From: Roridomyces roridus
Taxonomy: Eukaryota; Basidiomycota; Agaricomycetes; Agaricales; Mycenaceae
DNA: 64,000 bases
Assembly (NCBI GenBank): GCA_029378245.1
Contig: JARKIF010000063.1
Coordinates: 124,001 to 188,000, forward strand
Direction: 5' to 3'
Part shown: piece by piece, positions 12,235 through 23,805 of the stretch
Layout of the letters: each line of letters opens with the position of its first letter
Position numbering within the stretch: position 1 is the first letter of the stretch
Translations under genes and position numbers: made by a program
The notes under the pieces: generated by a model
The model's input: only the letters and a program-made list of their open reading frames with translations
The model's database searches: none
Told to the model about the DNA's origin: nothing

Positions 12235-12710
12235 GTCAGGCTGAGGCTCTAAGGCTCCAACCATTCAGTTTTCGTTTGCGACAACGGGCATACTAAACGA
12301 AAACGGTTGCAAACCGTTGGATAAACCGTTTAAATGGTTTATGAATGGTAATTTTTGATAGGCTTTGGAGGTGAGTGCTCGATAACCTCAAGGTCAATCT
12401 CTAGAGGCAAGCTCAGAATGACCGAGATGCCCGAAACTGTGTGCGGCGGTCTCTACACCGCCAGATGAATCATTGATGGCCGCTTTTCAGATGAACCCCA
12501 TGCCACGAAATGCATGGTTCACTGACCTGGGCTCGACTGAACTTCGCCAAATGGTCCCGTCGTCGCTGGCTGAGGTGAGAACCATTTATCATTTGCAAAC
12601 TGTGTATGAACAGTTTGCCGAGGTCCACAAACTAAACGGAAATAAATATGATTAAGAATCGTTTAAACGTTTGTAAACGGAAACTATTGGAGCCTTCCCC
12701 GTCCCACAAT
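12235..12710. mobile_element. Possible small inverted-repeat element
   Basis: Sequence near 12250-12330 (GGCTCCAA then TTTTCGTTTGC and AAACGAAAACGG) partly mirrors 12640-12700 (TTTAAACGTTTGTAAACGG then TTGGAGCC). The middle is AT-rich. I cannot find a matching target duplication, so the element call is weak. Open frames inside show no family resemblance. Confidence 0.3.
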
Positions 12711-12762
12711 CTTCCTCCCTGTCCCAAGCACAAGTCAGCCCACGTCACTGGACATCAGTACA

Positions 12763-15700
12763 TCACCAAATTTTTATGCCTCCCCTCAGGAAGCCTCGCT
12801 CTGCACCACCCTGAATTGCATTTTCAGCCTTTGATTTCCCCTTGGTCTGAGCATCCTCCCAGGGAAATTTGATCTGCCACACAGTTGTGGTGCCCTGTTC
12901 CTTAGCAGCCAGAAAGTCCTTGTCCAGAGCAGGCCACACCACCTGTTTCCACTGCTCATTATGTGCATCCCACCCACGGGCCAAGTACTCATGTGGCCGA
13001 ATATTGAGAGGGTTTATAGCTCGGCGCTGTACCACCTTGCTGACAATTGGCGGTAACCATGATTTCTTTGGCTTTGTCACAGCGGTGACTGCAAGAGAAA
13101 TGATGCCCATTGGAGTATCCCCAATGTCTGCTGTACAAACTTTCAGTTTGCATCTGGTTAAGGAAGGGTGTGGAAGAGCTCTACTTTGAGGCAGTATAGT
13201 ACCATCCCCTGATTTGTCCAGTGCTATACACAATTTTTCAGTTTTGAATTCATCAAGGAAGAACTATCTGACTTTTACCCAGGGTATTCAATTGTGTTTT
13301 CTCAAAGCTCTCCAGGATAATATGCTGCTCCTCAAGGATGCGCTGTGCTCTCGCTGTTTGAATATTGTCCAAAGGACTCTGGTAGAAATACAAAATGAGC
13401 TTCAAATGTCAATCAGCTGGTCATATAGACTGACACTCATCAACACAAGGATTCCGCGGATTTGGGACTGCAACTTTGAATCATTGACCCAAATTAAGAT
13501 CTGATTTCGACATATGAATGATATCCTTGGCAGAGGCATTTCTGAACCCTATCAAACCCATATCTTCAATGCCTTGTGAGTCTAATTTGGAATGTTTTAC
13601 TTACTGGTGGTAGAAGATTTATGCCCATACCAATTTTAAATGCCATAGGCTCTCCATGCCCCCTGTTGTGGTCCAAATCCATGTCTCTCCAGCGAAAAGC
13701 ATAGTTGATGGAAGAATAAGATTTGTTGTCCTTATTCCATTCATCTCCAGGTTCTGGGTAGACAAGACATTTGGGCATGACCTGAAGAATGTTCATCACA
13801 TAATACCACAAGGATATCAAAGAGTTCACTTTGTCATCAGTTGCTTCCACACCATGGGTCTTGCTTGTATGATGAGTGACTGTGATGGATCCAGATGGTG
13901 CTGCAGACAATGCCACACTGCCTCCAACATCAACTCCAACCTGCTGCTGTTTCATATGCTTGTAGGTCTGAGCTGGGACCTGGAATCCTCGCTCCAAGCT
14001 AATTGGATTGTGAACAATTATGAACATTTGAAGTGAAGACTGCATAGCAAAAAAATGGACCTCACTTTTCACGGTCAGCAATTGATTTATTCCTGTGCGC
14101 CAAAAAGCCTATACTTGCATATGAACGATCAATTGAAAGTTCCCTGGGAGCTGCCTCAATCTTGTAATCAACATGGGCAATGACCTCTTGTCCCAACACA
14201 GACTTGAACGGTTGGTTCAGGTCAATTGTTTGCTCTGGGCTTTGGTAGATTCCAAACTGCCAATTATGAGTATTTCCAAAAAAAAAAAGAAGAAAAAAGG
14301 CAACAGTTCACCTTAAAAGTGTACCCAATGGCAACATCATAGGTATCAGTGGTGTTGACTTCAAGATGCACTTTGATCTTGGTGCTGTGAGTAGGGCTCT
14401 CCCACTTTGCACTGGTGATTCCAGGATCTCCAGGCTCTCCTCCTCCATCTCCGCTTGCCACAGTAAGTGACGTTTGTAGAAGTGCTTTATCGGTCTGGCC
14501 CATCTGTCCCTCTTCACCTGACCCAGTACCAGGATGCTCAGCACCCCCAGAACCTCCCTCATTCTCCCAATTCCTGGCTGGGATATGGTCAATGGGGTCA
14601 TTTGGGTTGCTTCCTCCAGTAACATAATGTGCTGCTGCATTACTGTCTCCAGAGTCACCAGTAGACAGATTGACTGACTCATCCTGTCCATTTGTGTCGC
14701 TGTTCCTGCCAAAAAAAAAAAAAAGTGAACACCAGTTTCATTATGATCAATGAAATGCGTACAATAGACTCAAGGCGGGATCATCACTAAGGGACCGGAG
14801 CAAAATAGGGAATCCAGATGTCTCTTGGAGTTCCTGCGCCATTTGCACCACTTCCAAGTTCTTGTAGTTTCCAAATATAGCTATAGCAGATGTTTCCGGC
14901 GAAAGCATACACCCATATGGTCCACCACAACCACTGGTTCTAAGAGATGACAGTAGTGAACTGTTCCAGTTATCTTCAATCCAAGTTGTTGCATTGGAAG
15001 CATGGATAGATATATGACAAGCATCACCAGCAGCATTGGTCTCAATATATGTGGCATCTTCAGGTGTGAAGGTAGCAGTTGGTTTCCTAACAGGGAAATA
15101 TTAATGAACTTTGTGGCAAATTATACATAGCAGAATTTGTTACCTATCCTCATCTGTTGAGTACACTATGAAAGTATCCATCAGACTGGTCTCTCCTTGG
15201 CCTCTAGTGGGTGACATGAGCTGGTCTTGAACTGCTATGCCATCCAACTGCTCCAGGTCTCTGTTTGTGAGAGCTAGGTAGCTCATGGCCGTTAGAGTTT
15301 CAGCATGCTCTTCACCAAGGATTTCTTGCCGCTTTTCAAGTACAAAGGTCTGAAGTGCTGCTGCATCTTTGAACTGTCCAAGGTCCCTGTATGTGAGGGC
15401 CAGATTCTCCATGGTCCAAAGGGTGTCAGCATGCTTGTCACCAAGAAGCAATCTCAGCTTCTCGAGCACAAAGGTCTGGAGTGTTTCTGCACTCTTGAGC
15501 TGCCCAAGATCCTTGTGCGTGAGAGCCAAGAAGCTCATGATCCGTAGGGTGTGAGCATCCTCTTCACCAAGTATTTCCTTCCGTTTCTCAAGCACAAAGG
15601 TCTGAAGTGTAGCTGCATCCTTGAATTGTCCAAGGTTCCCATGTGTGAGGGCCAGGTTCTCCATGGCTTGTAGGGATTCTGCATGATCTTCACCAAACTG

Positions 15701-18238
15701 CAGTTTCAGTTTCTCAAGTACAAAGGTCTGCAGTGCGGCTGCAGCCTTGAACTGTCTGAGATCTTTGTGCATAAGAGCCAGGTGGCTCATGCTTCGCAGG
15801 GTTTCAGGATGTGCCTCACCAAGAAGCTCTCTTTGCTTCTCAAGCACAAGGCTCTGAAGTGCTACTCCTTCTTTCAACTGGTCAAGGTCTCTGTACATCA
15901 GAGCCAGGTGGCTCATGGTCCGTAGGATTTCAGGATGGTCTTTACCGAGAAGCACTTTCAACTTTTCAAGTACAAAGGTCTTTTAAGTGTGGCTGCATCC
16001 TTGAACTTCCTGAACTCCTGGTGCTTGAGGGCCAGGTTTTCCATTGCCCGAAGGGTATCAGGATGTCCTTCACCAAGAAGCTTTTTCCTCTTCTCGAGCA
16101 CATAGGTCTGAAGTGTTGCTGCATCCTGGAACCGCCCCAAGTCCCTATACATAAGAGCTAGATGGCTCATGCTCCATAGGGTGTCTGGATGTTCTTCACC
16201 AAGAAGCTGTTTCCGCTTCTTAAGTACATATGTTTGAAGTGCTTCTGCATCCCTGGACTGCCCAAGGTCCTTGTGCGTGAGAGCTAGGGTCTCCATGGCA
16301 TGGAGGGAGTCAGGATGTTCTTCACCCAGGAACAATTTCAGCTTCTCAAGCACAAGGGTCTGAAGCATCACTGCCTCCTTGAACTGGCCAAGGTCCCTGT
16401 ACATCAGAGCCAAGTGGCCCATTGCTCGTATGGTGTCTGGATGTTCTGCACCAAGAAGCTTTTTCCGCTTTTCAAGGACAAGAGTCTGGAGTGTTGTTGC
16501 ATCTTTGAACTGTCCAAGCTCCCTGTGTGCGAGGGCTAGGTTCTCCATCACTACTACAGTGTAAGGATGATCTTCACCAAGAATCTCTTTTGTCTTGTCA
16601 AGCACTAATGTCTGAAGAGTTGCAGCATCTTTGAACTGCCCAAGATCCTTCTGCGTAAGAGCAAGATTTCCCATGGCCTTGAGGGTATCAGGATGCTCCT
16701 CACCAAGAAGTAGTTTCTGCTTCTCAAGTACAAGGGTCTGAAGTGTTGCTGCATCTTTGAAGTGTCCAAGCTCTTCATAAATCAGGGCCAGGTGACCCAT
16801 TGTTCGTAGGGTGTCCGGATGTTCTTCGCCAAGAAGCTTTTTCCGCTTCTCAAGCACAGAGGTCTGAAGTGTTGCTGCATCCTTGAACTTCCCAAGTTCC
16901 CTATGTATCAGGGCCAGGTTCTCCATGACCCTCAAAGTGTCAGGATGTTCTTCCCCAAGCAGCTTCTTCTGCTTCTCCAATACCAAGGTCTGAAGTGCTA
17001 CTGCATCCTTGAACCGGCCAAGGTCCCTGTACATGAGGGCGAGGTGGCTTACGGTCCGTAGTGTGTCAGGATGATCTTCACCAAGGATTTGTCTCTGCCT
17101 CTCAAATACAAAGGTTTGAAGTCTTGCTGCATTCTTGAACTGCCCGAGGTCCTTGTGCATGAAAGCCAGATACTCCATGGCCTGCAGGGAGTCAGGATGG
17201 TTTTCACCCAGCAGCTTTTTCCGCCCCTCAAGCACCAAGGTCTGAAGTGTTGCGGCATCCGTGAACTGCCCTAGTTCCCTATGTGTGAGGGCCAAATGCT
17301 CCATTGCCCGCAGGATGTCAGGGTGCTCTTCACCAAGCAATTTCTTCCGCTTCTCAAGCACAACCTTCTGAAGTGTTGCTGCATCCCCAAACTGCCCATG
17401 CTCATTATATGTGAGGGCCTGGTTCTCCAAAGCCAGTAGGGTTTCAGGATAAAATTCATCCAGATCCAGATACTCTCCATCATGTTCTGTGTGCCCTTGG
17501 ATTGCACCTATGATGACTTTGTCATGAGTTTTCCCAAGGTGAAGAGAAAAAGATTATACTATTTGCTCCCAATGGATGAATTTCCACCCCCAACTGGCAA
17601 TATTCTCAGTATAGTTCCACTTAATCAGTATGGGGCTATATACCATAAGGTTTTCCCGGAGCTTCTGCAGTCTTTTCTGATGTCCACTGAATTTGTCTGT
17701 AGTTCTGTCCCACCGAAGGAGTGCTTTGGCACGACCACGGAGACCTTGAGGTTTTACTTCCAGCTCTTGTACTGAGGCAGTAATTTCCTTGAGACATCTA
17801 CATATTCTGGGTTAGCCGGCACTTTGTTTTTGTATGGCATATGCACACTCACTGTTCAAACTCCTCACAAAGATCCTTTAATTTCTCTGACCCTGCCTTG
17901 CCATGACCTCCCATCTCAATCTTGAAGATCTCCAGAATTTCTGCAATAACCTTGAACAGCTCCTGAAAGCGCTCTTGATTCTGTTTAAGCCCCTGCCATT
18001 TGAGTTTAATAAGCCAAGTAAATGTGTCTCAACCTAAATGAACACAAACTTGGACAGTTTCCAGCAATTCCAGGACCATTCCACCCAAACCCTTGAGGTA
18101 AGGAAATGGGGCAAACTCCCCTGCAGTCTGTTGGGCCACCAGAAAAGAGTGTGTGGATCCAAGGGACATCTCAACCATCTGTTTTTTTTGAGGGCCAGGA
18201 CCTGAGGCCCGTGCTTTGGCAACAGTGCTGGGGACCAT
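12763..18238 (-). CDS. Receptor-like protein: helical N-terminus, kinesin-light-chain-type TPR array, unknown C-terminal region
   Basis: Starting at the ATG at 18238, exon 1 encodes MVPSTVAKARASG, a helical domain common at the N-terminus of basidiomycete STAND/TPR proteins. GT-AG introns at about 18045-17995 and 17857-17802 join it to two more helical segments. From about 17480 to 15150 there are about 17 repeats of 42 residues of the pattern LALxxxxLGxFxxAxxLQxxVLEKxxxLLGEEHPDTLxx, i.e. TPR_10/TPR_12 repeats. From 15120 to the stop at 12763 several exons (near 15080-14760, 14705-14310, 14260-14090, 14000-13640 and 13260-12763) encode about 550 residues I do not recognise; a Gly/Ser/Glu-rich linker precedes segments that look beta-rich. 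At about 15981 two extra bases shift the frame in repeat 12, so the long product is interrupted unless this is an assembly error. By family it would be a cytoplasmic sensor; a role in non-self or stress response is inference. Confidence 0.65.
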
Positions 18239-18503
18239 GAGGGTGAGAAGCAAGAGTGGGTTCTCCCAAATGTCACATTACAGCTTTATATATGGCAGAT
18301 TCTTATCATTCATATGATCCGATTCCGCAGGAATTTACTATTTTTGACCGATCATTCACCAGGTGTCACCTGTCACGGCCCAGGCCCATGGGATAAGATA
18401 GGCAATCAATCACTGTTTTTGTTAGGCCTCGAGACGAGGTCGCCCACAACTTGAGGGAAAATTGCCAACTCTGTTGCCGAACTTGAAGCACAGAGATCTC
18501 AAA

Positions 18504-19090
18504 CCGTGTTGTTGACCAACAATCACGTCAATCACTCCACACTCCACCCGGCGTTGATTTCCCACTCCATGGCAACCATAACAAATCCATACATCAGCCT
18601 TTTGACAGTTTACTTGGCACTTTATGGCACTTTTCCGCTTGCCACGAGCTCGGCAAAAGTGAAAAGTGGCAAAGTCCACATTTCAGCTCCCTCAAACATA
18701 GGCTTGGACAGACCATGTAGCTATCTGAATGAAATATGAGTTGAAAGGTCACAGAATATCAAAATGTGCGGGAGGTTCCGGCAAGGAGAGAGCCGCAACA
18801 GCGGCATCAATTCCGCGTTGCCGGGGACTTTTTCGGAATCACACCTGGCTTTTTACTTGTCGACTTTAGCACTTTTCGGCACTTTTCGGCACTTTTCTGG
18901 CTATTTTTTGGCGTGGAAAAGTGTCAAAAGTAAATTGCAGGAAGTCTGATGTAGTGGTGCGAGCACTGACCGTCACGGTTCCCCTACTCTTAATCACTGA
19001 ACACTCCACCCGGCGTTGATTTCCCGCTCCATGGCAACCATAACAAATCCATAGCGGTGCGAGCACCATCACAGTTCCCCTACTCTTATG
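18504..19090 (+). repeat. Short dispersed repeat, two copies
   Basis: About 60 bases including CTCCACCCGGCGTTGATTTC, the Nco-like CTCCATGGCAACC and ATAACAAATCCATA occur at 18537-18593 and again at 19001-19052. A second motif, GGTGCGAGCAC followed by GGTTCCCCTACTCT, occurs at 18954-18990 and 19054-19086, and a close relative lies at 47116-47152 upstream of the NACHT gene. The region 18880-18900 also has three CACTTTTC units. No coding role seen. Confidence 0.5.
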
Positions 19091-19099
19091 GGATGGCCC

Positions 19100-20880
19100 G
19101 GACATAGAATTAGTGAAGTGCCAATGGGAGCAGGGAGTGGATCTCAGATTAATGAATGATCTGATACAGATTAGTGCAAGGGGGTACCAAGATAAGCGAG
19201 CTGTACTACACCTAGTCTGTAGCTGATCGCGAGCCATTGATAGGTGGTGACGGAATGTCGTAATGTGCTGAGTTTCAAATCACATCATTGATCATCACTG
19301 TGCTGTATTCCCTGCCAAGCTTGCGCCTCTTCCTCCCTGGCCTCCCCCTGCCCGTAAAAACACCCGCAGGTGTACGCAATCATTCAAAGTTCAATGCAAG
19401 ACCGTTTGACAACACATCCGGCGATCAAATTATCCCACCACGGCGCTCTGAAGAGCTGCTTCACCAAACGACATCCGGGTCGACATCCAGCTCAAAAGTG
19501 GCCCAAAGGCCTCGCTTTCAAGCTTAGTGGGCCTATCTCAGCGGTATGGATGAATGGACTTTGGTTCCTGTCGGGTTTCCTGGTGCGTTACAATGCTTTT
19601 TGGATGCGAGAATGCCACCGACCCTCGTTAGCCCGTGCTGTCCAATATCGAGCCATCCGACCCAGCCCGGACACACCTCGGATAGTACAACACGACTCTA
19701 CATTCCCCGCTCCCGCCCCCGTACTCCCATACGGTCGTCGTCGTCACCGATTCCCCGCACCCTTTATGGCCGCATCCGTGGACGCCCGAGATAGCTGCTG
19801 TCGCTGTGCTCATCGCGAATCTTGAGCCCAGCTGGGAGCAGCTTTCGTCCAGGGTCGTTTATGTAGCAGGGCTTAGGTCATTCCAGGTCGTTCCGCAGCG
19901 TTGACCGTCCTGCCTCGCGGTGGCGTCGGATATCGCTGATCGGAGTCTGGACTCGCTGATCGGAGTCTGGACTTGCGGTTGCAATATCAATACTCGTGCA
20001 TCCGCATTTTGAGCTCGCACTGTTGAGGGCTGAGAGTTGGCGAGAATCTGAGATGGCAGACCAAGTCCAGGTGAGAGTCGTATCCGCACTGATTTCTGCT
20101 CGGGACGATTCTCCTATGTACTGTACAAGTTAATAATGATATATTCACGTCGAATGAGCTTTTTTAAGTCCTCAGAGGCAGTGGGAGCGCGTCGAAACGC
20201 GTCGGGAAAGCGTGGGATCAAATTCGAACTCCGCCAATTATGACATTCCGCCACCACCTATCAACTGATCAATGTTATCAACAGACTATAACACGTCGAA
20301 GAATGAGACACAACTGTTATAGCATCTGTTTATAAGAGACTATACTACACCTCAAATTTTTATTTTCAGCGAAGTTGGCCTACCCTCCCCCCCTCTCAAA
20401 GAGGAAATTTCCTTTTTGGGACCTGCCCCATCAGGAAATACACCGGATTTCGGCGCACATTTGGCCACTCGGGGCATTCTTGTATGCATTATGACCTTCA
20501 GACAAGTCAAAAGTAGAGCAGGAACACAAAAAATGGGACCAACATGGAGCGGACTCGATTTAAGCACGTGACGATATCACAGATCAAAAATGACTGACAG
20601 CGGCTGCACATGTCGTAACACGCCTGATAAACCTGATATAGGAATAATGTTCAGGCTTATAACTTGAGAACGGCCCATCCTCTTGACTTTTAATTATATT
20701 CGTGTTCAGCACACTCCACATCACTGAAACGGAACAAGATGTAGAAAAATCGGATAGTGGTACCCCCTTGGATTAGTGTCAATCAGTGGTGTACTTCATC
20801 CCCACCATCACTAAGTTGTCTTTCTCTGTTCATGAACAGTTGCAGACACACCTGATAACCTCTGTGGCATCACAATTTAA
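19100..20880. other. Intergenic, no gene seen
   Basis: Open frames at 19288-19825 and 20352-20567 lack recognisable motifs. A 22-base unit starting CTGATCGGAGTCTGGACT is repeated in tandem near 19937-19975. The AT-rich stretch 20100-20350 has no feature I can support. Confidence 0.4.
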
Positions 20881-21395
20881 CTTGGGGGGCGGGGCCGTTG
20901 CAAGCACGGCATCAACGAGAACTTCAAGGGGGAAGTTGAATGTGTCGTGAATTCTGAGTGAACTCAATGATCATGTGCCACGGAGTGAGGAGAAAAGACG
21001 AACAAAAGCATGTTGTGAGACGAGTTCCAACGAGTGACCACATCACGCGGAATATAGCGCACACGCAGTCCGTGTTTGACACACGCGCGACGCCAAGCCG
21101 GTAGTCCAATAGTTGGTGAGTTGATGAGTGCAAAGGACAGTTGACGAATCTGAGCCAGAGAGAAAGGTTTTTATAAGCACGAACACAATATACATGATAG
21201 GAATGCAGAAAGTACCGATGAAATTGCCGACTTGGCCGTCTTCGTCTGCATCAACATCTCCTCCTGCTCCTTCTCTCCCAGCGTGTCGAATGCATCGGCA
21301 TCTTTCTCCTGCGAGGCCACGGAGTTGGAGTCGGAAGGTGCCTCGAGATCGGGGGGGGGGGGGGATTCATTATCGTCGAGTTCAATATCAACGAT

Positions 21396-21926
21396 TAGGG
21401 CTCCGACCCGACCGTCAAAATGACGGGTCAACGAGCCGTCACGACGGGTGCCGGCCCGGCCGTACAGCCCTCTGAAGCGCCAATTTTGACGGCCGGGTCC
21501 GGGTCCGGTTCCTTGGCTGACGGGGTACCCGTTCCCGGCCGTCGACGGGTCATGACGGGTCGCGATGGGTCCTCGGCTAATTACGCATGCCGAGCCACCA
21601 TCATCACTGGATGCTCCACGGTAGTGCACCTGGGTCATCGGCAATCTTCCCGATGGCCCACTGCTGCGCTTCCGGACGCTTCCCGAGTACCAATCCGTGA
21701 TATTGACTGCCGGCATCGCGCTGACATCAATCTGATGGTTAATTTAGCAGGAGACATGGGCTGTCACCGCTCTGACCCGTCATGACGGCCGTGACGGGTC
21801 TGACGGGTACCACCCGGCCGTTTTGAGGCCTCGCAACATGGTCTGACGGCCGGGTGAGGCCCGTCCGACCTCCCATGACGGCCGTCAGCGACGGCCGTCG
21901 CCGTCAACGGCCGGGTCGGAGCCCTA
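21396..21926. mobile_element. hAT-type MITE inside the hAT transposase gene
   Basis: A 531-bp GC-rich element with terminal inverted repeats TAGGGCTCCGACCCG / CGGGTCGGAGCCCTA and a perfect 8-bp target duplication TCAACGAT (21388-21395 and 21927-21934). It is full of CGGCCGTCA-type inverted units and has no transposase. Removing it together with one duplication copy restores the frame of the surrounding transposase (EPIV joined to DIELDD). Confidence 0.9.
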
Positions 21927-23026
21927 TCAACGATTGGCTCCTCCAAATCCGTGTCGGCATCACCTCCAGCAACGACCTTCCCATCTGCATCCTTGCGCTT
22001 CGGACGGGGTTGAAAGGGACGCAAGAAGGCGCGGGCAGCAAGGTGGAGTGTGTGAGTGAAGCAGCGGACACGGTTGACACCGTCGTAGTCGTTCTCAGCG
22101 TTGAGGTCGAGTTGGGTGTTCTGAGTGTCGTTTGGGGAAGCATTATCACCCACCCAAGCGAGCATCTAAAAGCAATGAGTGTGGCATATGAATGCAAGAC
22201 CTTTATGACACACCTTCCGTTGAAGACCAAAGTGTCTCAACATATCATCGAATTCTCTCGCTAGCACCTCCCCAGTATGAGACTGTAATACAATGAGTCG
22301 TCAATCAACTGCAGAAAGTATTGGGACACACTTCGGGAACTTCCACGATGTTGAGGAGAAAGACAATTGGTTCACCCTGGTGTTGTAGATGAACAGTCCA
22401 AGCTATGAAAGCACGGTGGTTCGGAGACGTCCATGCATCCGTGGCGAAGCTGACACGTCCATTGTAGTTCTGAGTTACATGGTAGGAAGAATGCGGCCAG
22501 CGAAGGAAATTGCGTACCTTGAGAAGTTTCCTAACCTGCTCCACCCCGCGTGCGTATACAGCCTTGAAATCACGGGTAACGGTGGTCCGGGAGGGAACTT
22601 TGAGTTCAGGGCGTCCGGCCTCGAGGAGGTCTTTGAGTTGTCGGTCCTTGACAATCTTGACCGGGTGATTGGCCACGGCAATCCAACGAACGATGCGTGC
22701 ACTAGCTCAGGATGGTAAGTAACGGCATGAGGGATGAATATGCACTCGATGCAGCGAAATTCCGACTTGGTGTGAGTACGATGAGTTGTGTTGACCGGTT
22801 TCTTGCCCGCGCGAGCAAGGAAGCAAAGATGCTGCCATCACGATTGGCCTCGGGGACTCCGGCTAGACGAGCCGCGACCACCAATGGCGGCAGCCACAAT
22901 TCAATGTGGGCAGCGGTGGCAGGGGCCCGCAATTAAATGTGGGCGGACCTTGACCGGGCGGCCGAGGTCTGCCCACATTTAAATGTGGGTCCTCGGCTAG
23001 AACCCAAAATAAATTAAAGACCGCCA

Positions 23027-23105
23027 GGCCGAATTGAACCCCAAACCATCACATGCCAAGAAACAGCATTTATTGGGAGCTGGTACCTTAACCAAGTAGA
23101 CTAAG
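23027..23105 (-). ncRNA. tRNA-like / SINE-like sequence
   Basis: On the minus strand TACTTGGTTAAGGTACC resembles a Pol III A box and, about 50 bases on, GGGGTTCAATTCGGCC resembles a B box. The arms do not form a full cloverleaf. Likely a tRNA-derived SINE remnant. Confidence 0.3.
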
Positions 23106-23177
23106 GGAGAGTACTAGATAATACTTTTGATGGAGCCACATCATGTGGGAAAACTGAGATAAAGCAGTGCATGTTAG

Positions 23178-23221
23178 GCACGGTTAGGTTAGGTTAGGTT
23201 CGGTTCAGTTAGGTTAGGTTT
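23178..23221 (+). repeat. Interstitial TTAGG tract
   Basis: Seven GGTTA/GGTTC units (GGTTAGGTTAGGTTAGG with variants). A similar tract lies at 57313-57334. Close to but not the fungal telomere unit TTAGGG, and too short for a telomere. Confidence 0.6.
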
Positions 23222-23307
23222 GGACCCCAGGATTGGTGATAAAAAAACGGGCCCCTCATGGCCGTGTGTTTATGTACTGATGTAATTACATTATAACGGT
23301 GCAATGG

Positions 23308-23805
23308 CTCAGCTGTATGGTGCACGCTTCCAATTAGGGTATTACCTGTTATGGCAGTGTTGCTGGGTTGATCAGTGATGCTGATAGGGCCCCTAAATCG
23401 ACCCCCGCCGACCGATAGGGCCCTATGAGGCCCTAATCCCCTATAAATAGGGCCCCGCGATAGGGCCCTATCGAGGCGGGTGGCCAAAAAAGGAAATAGG
23501 TCCGTGATGGGTTTGATTCTCTGATATGCTCTGATATGTTGATTTCTGCGGCTCCATCTACTCTGCAGTTGCATTGATGGCTGTGAGTTCTTGCTCCTCT
23601 GTTACCTCCCCGTTTCCAAGGTGTCTCAGAGGCTCCTGGCCTCTGTAATGTCACGTGAAGATAAGATAAGATAAGATTTAGGACCTCAATAGGGCCTATG
23701 ACTTGACCCCAGACTCGATAGGGCCCTAATTTAGGGCCAGATAGGGCCCCTATCGCTTGAGGCCCTATCGCCCCTCAAGCATCACTGGGTTTGATTCCGG
23801 TTCCT
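23308..23805 (+). repeat. tRNA-like SINE split in its B box by a MITE
   Basis: CAATGGCTCAGCTG near 23310 resembles a Pol III A box; the B box is split between GCTGGGTTGAT (to 23372) and GGTTTGATTCCGG (from 23788). Joined without the MITE at 23373-23787 it reads as one B-box-like core. The related sequence at 57172-57250 has the same spacing. Confidence 0.4.
23373..23787. mobile_element. hAT-type MITE, nested
   Basis: A 415-bp element with ends CAGTGATGCT / AGCATCACTG and an 8-bp target duplication with one mismatch (GGGTTGAT at 23365-23372, GGTTTGAT at 23788-23795). The interior has many TAGGGCCC units in both orientations. No coding capacity. Confidence 0.75.

Noticed and set aside
15305..17274. 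Plus-strand open frames over the TPR array
   Set aside because: Antisense shadows of the 126-bp TPR units.
19288..19825. Plus-strand open frames in the 19.3-19.8 kb region
   Set aside because: Composition (Pro, Arg, Ser, His) and lack of motifs suggest chance.
23178..23221. TTAGG tract as a telomere or chromosome end
   Set aside because: Only about 40 bp, unit not TTAGGG, and unique sequence continues on both sides.
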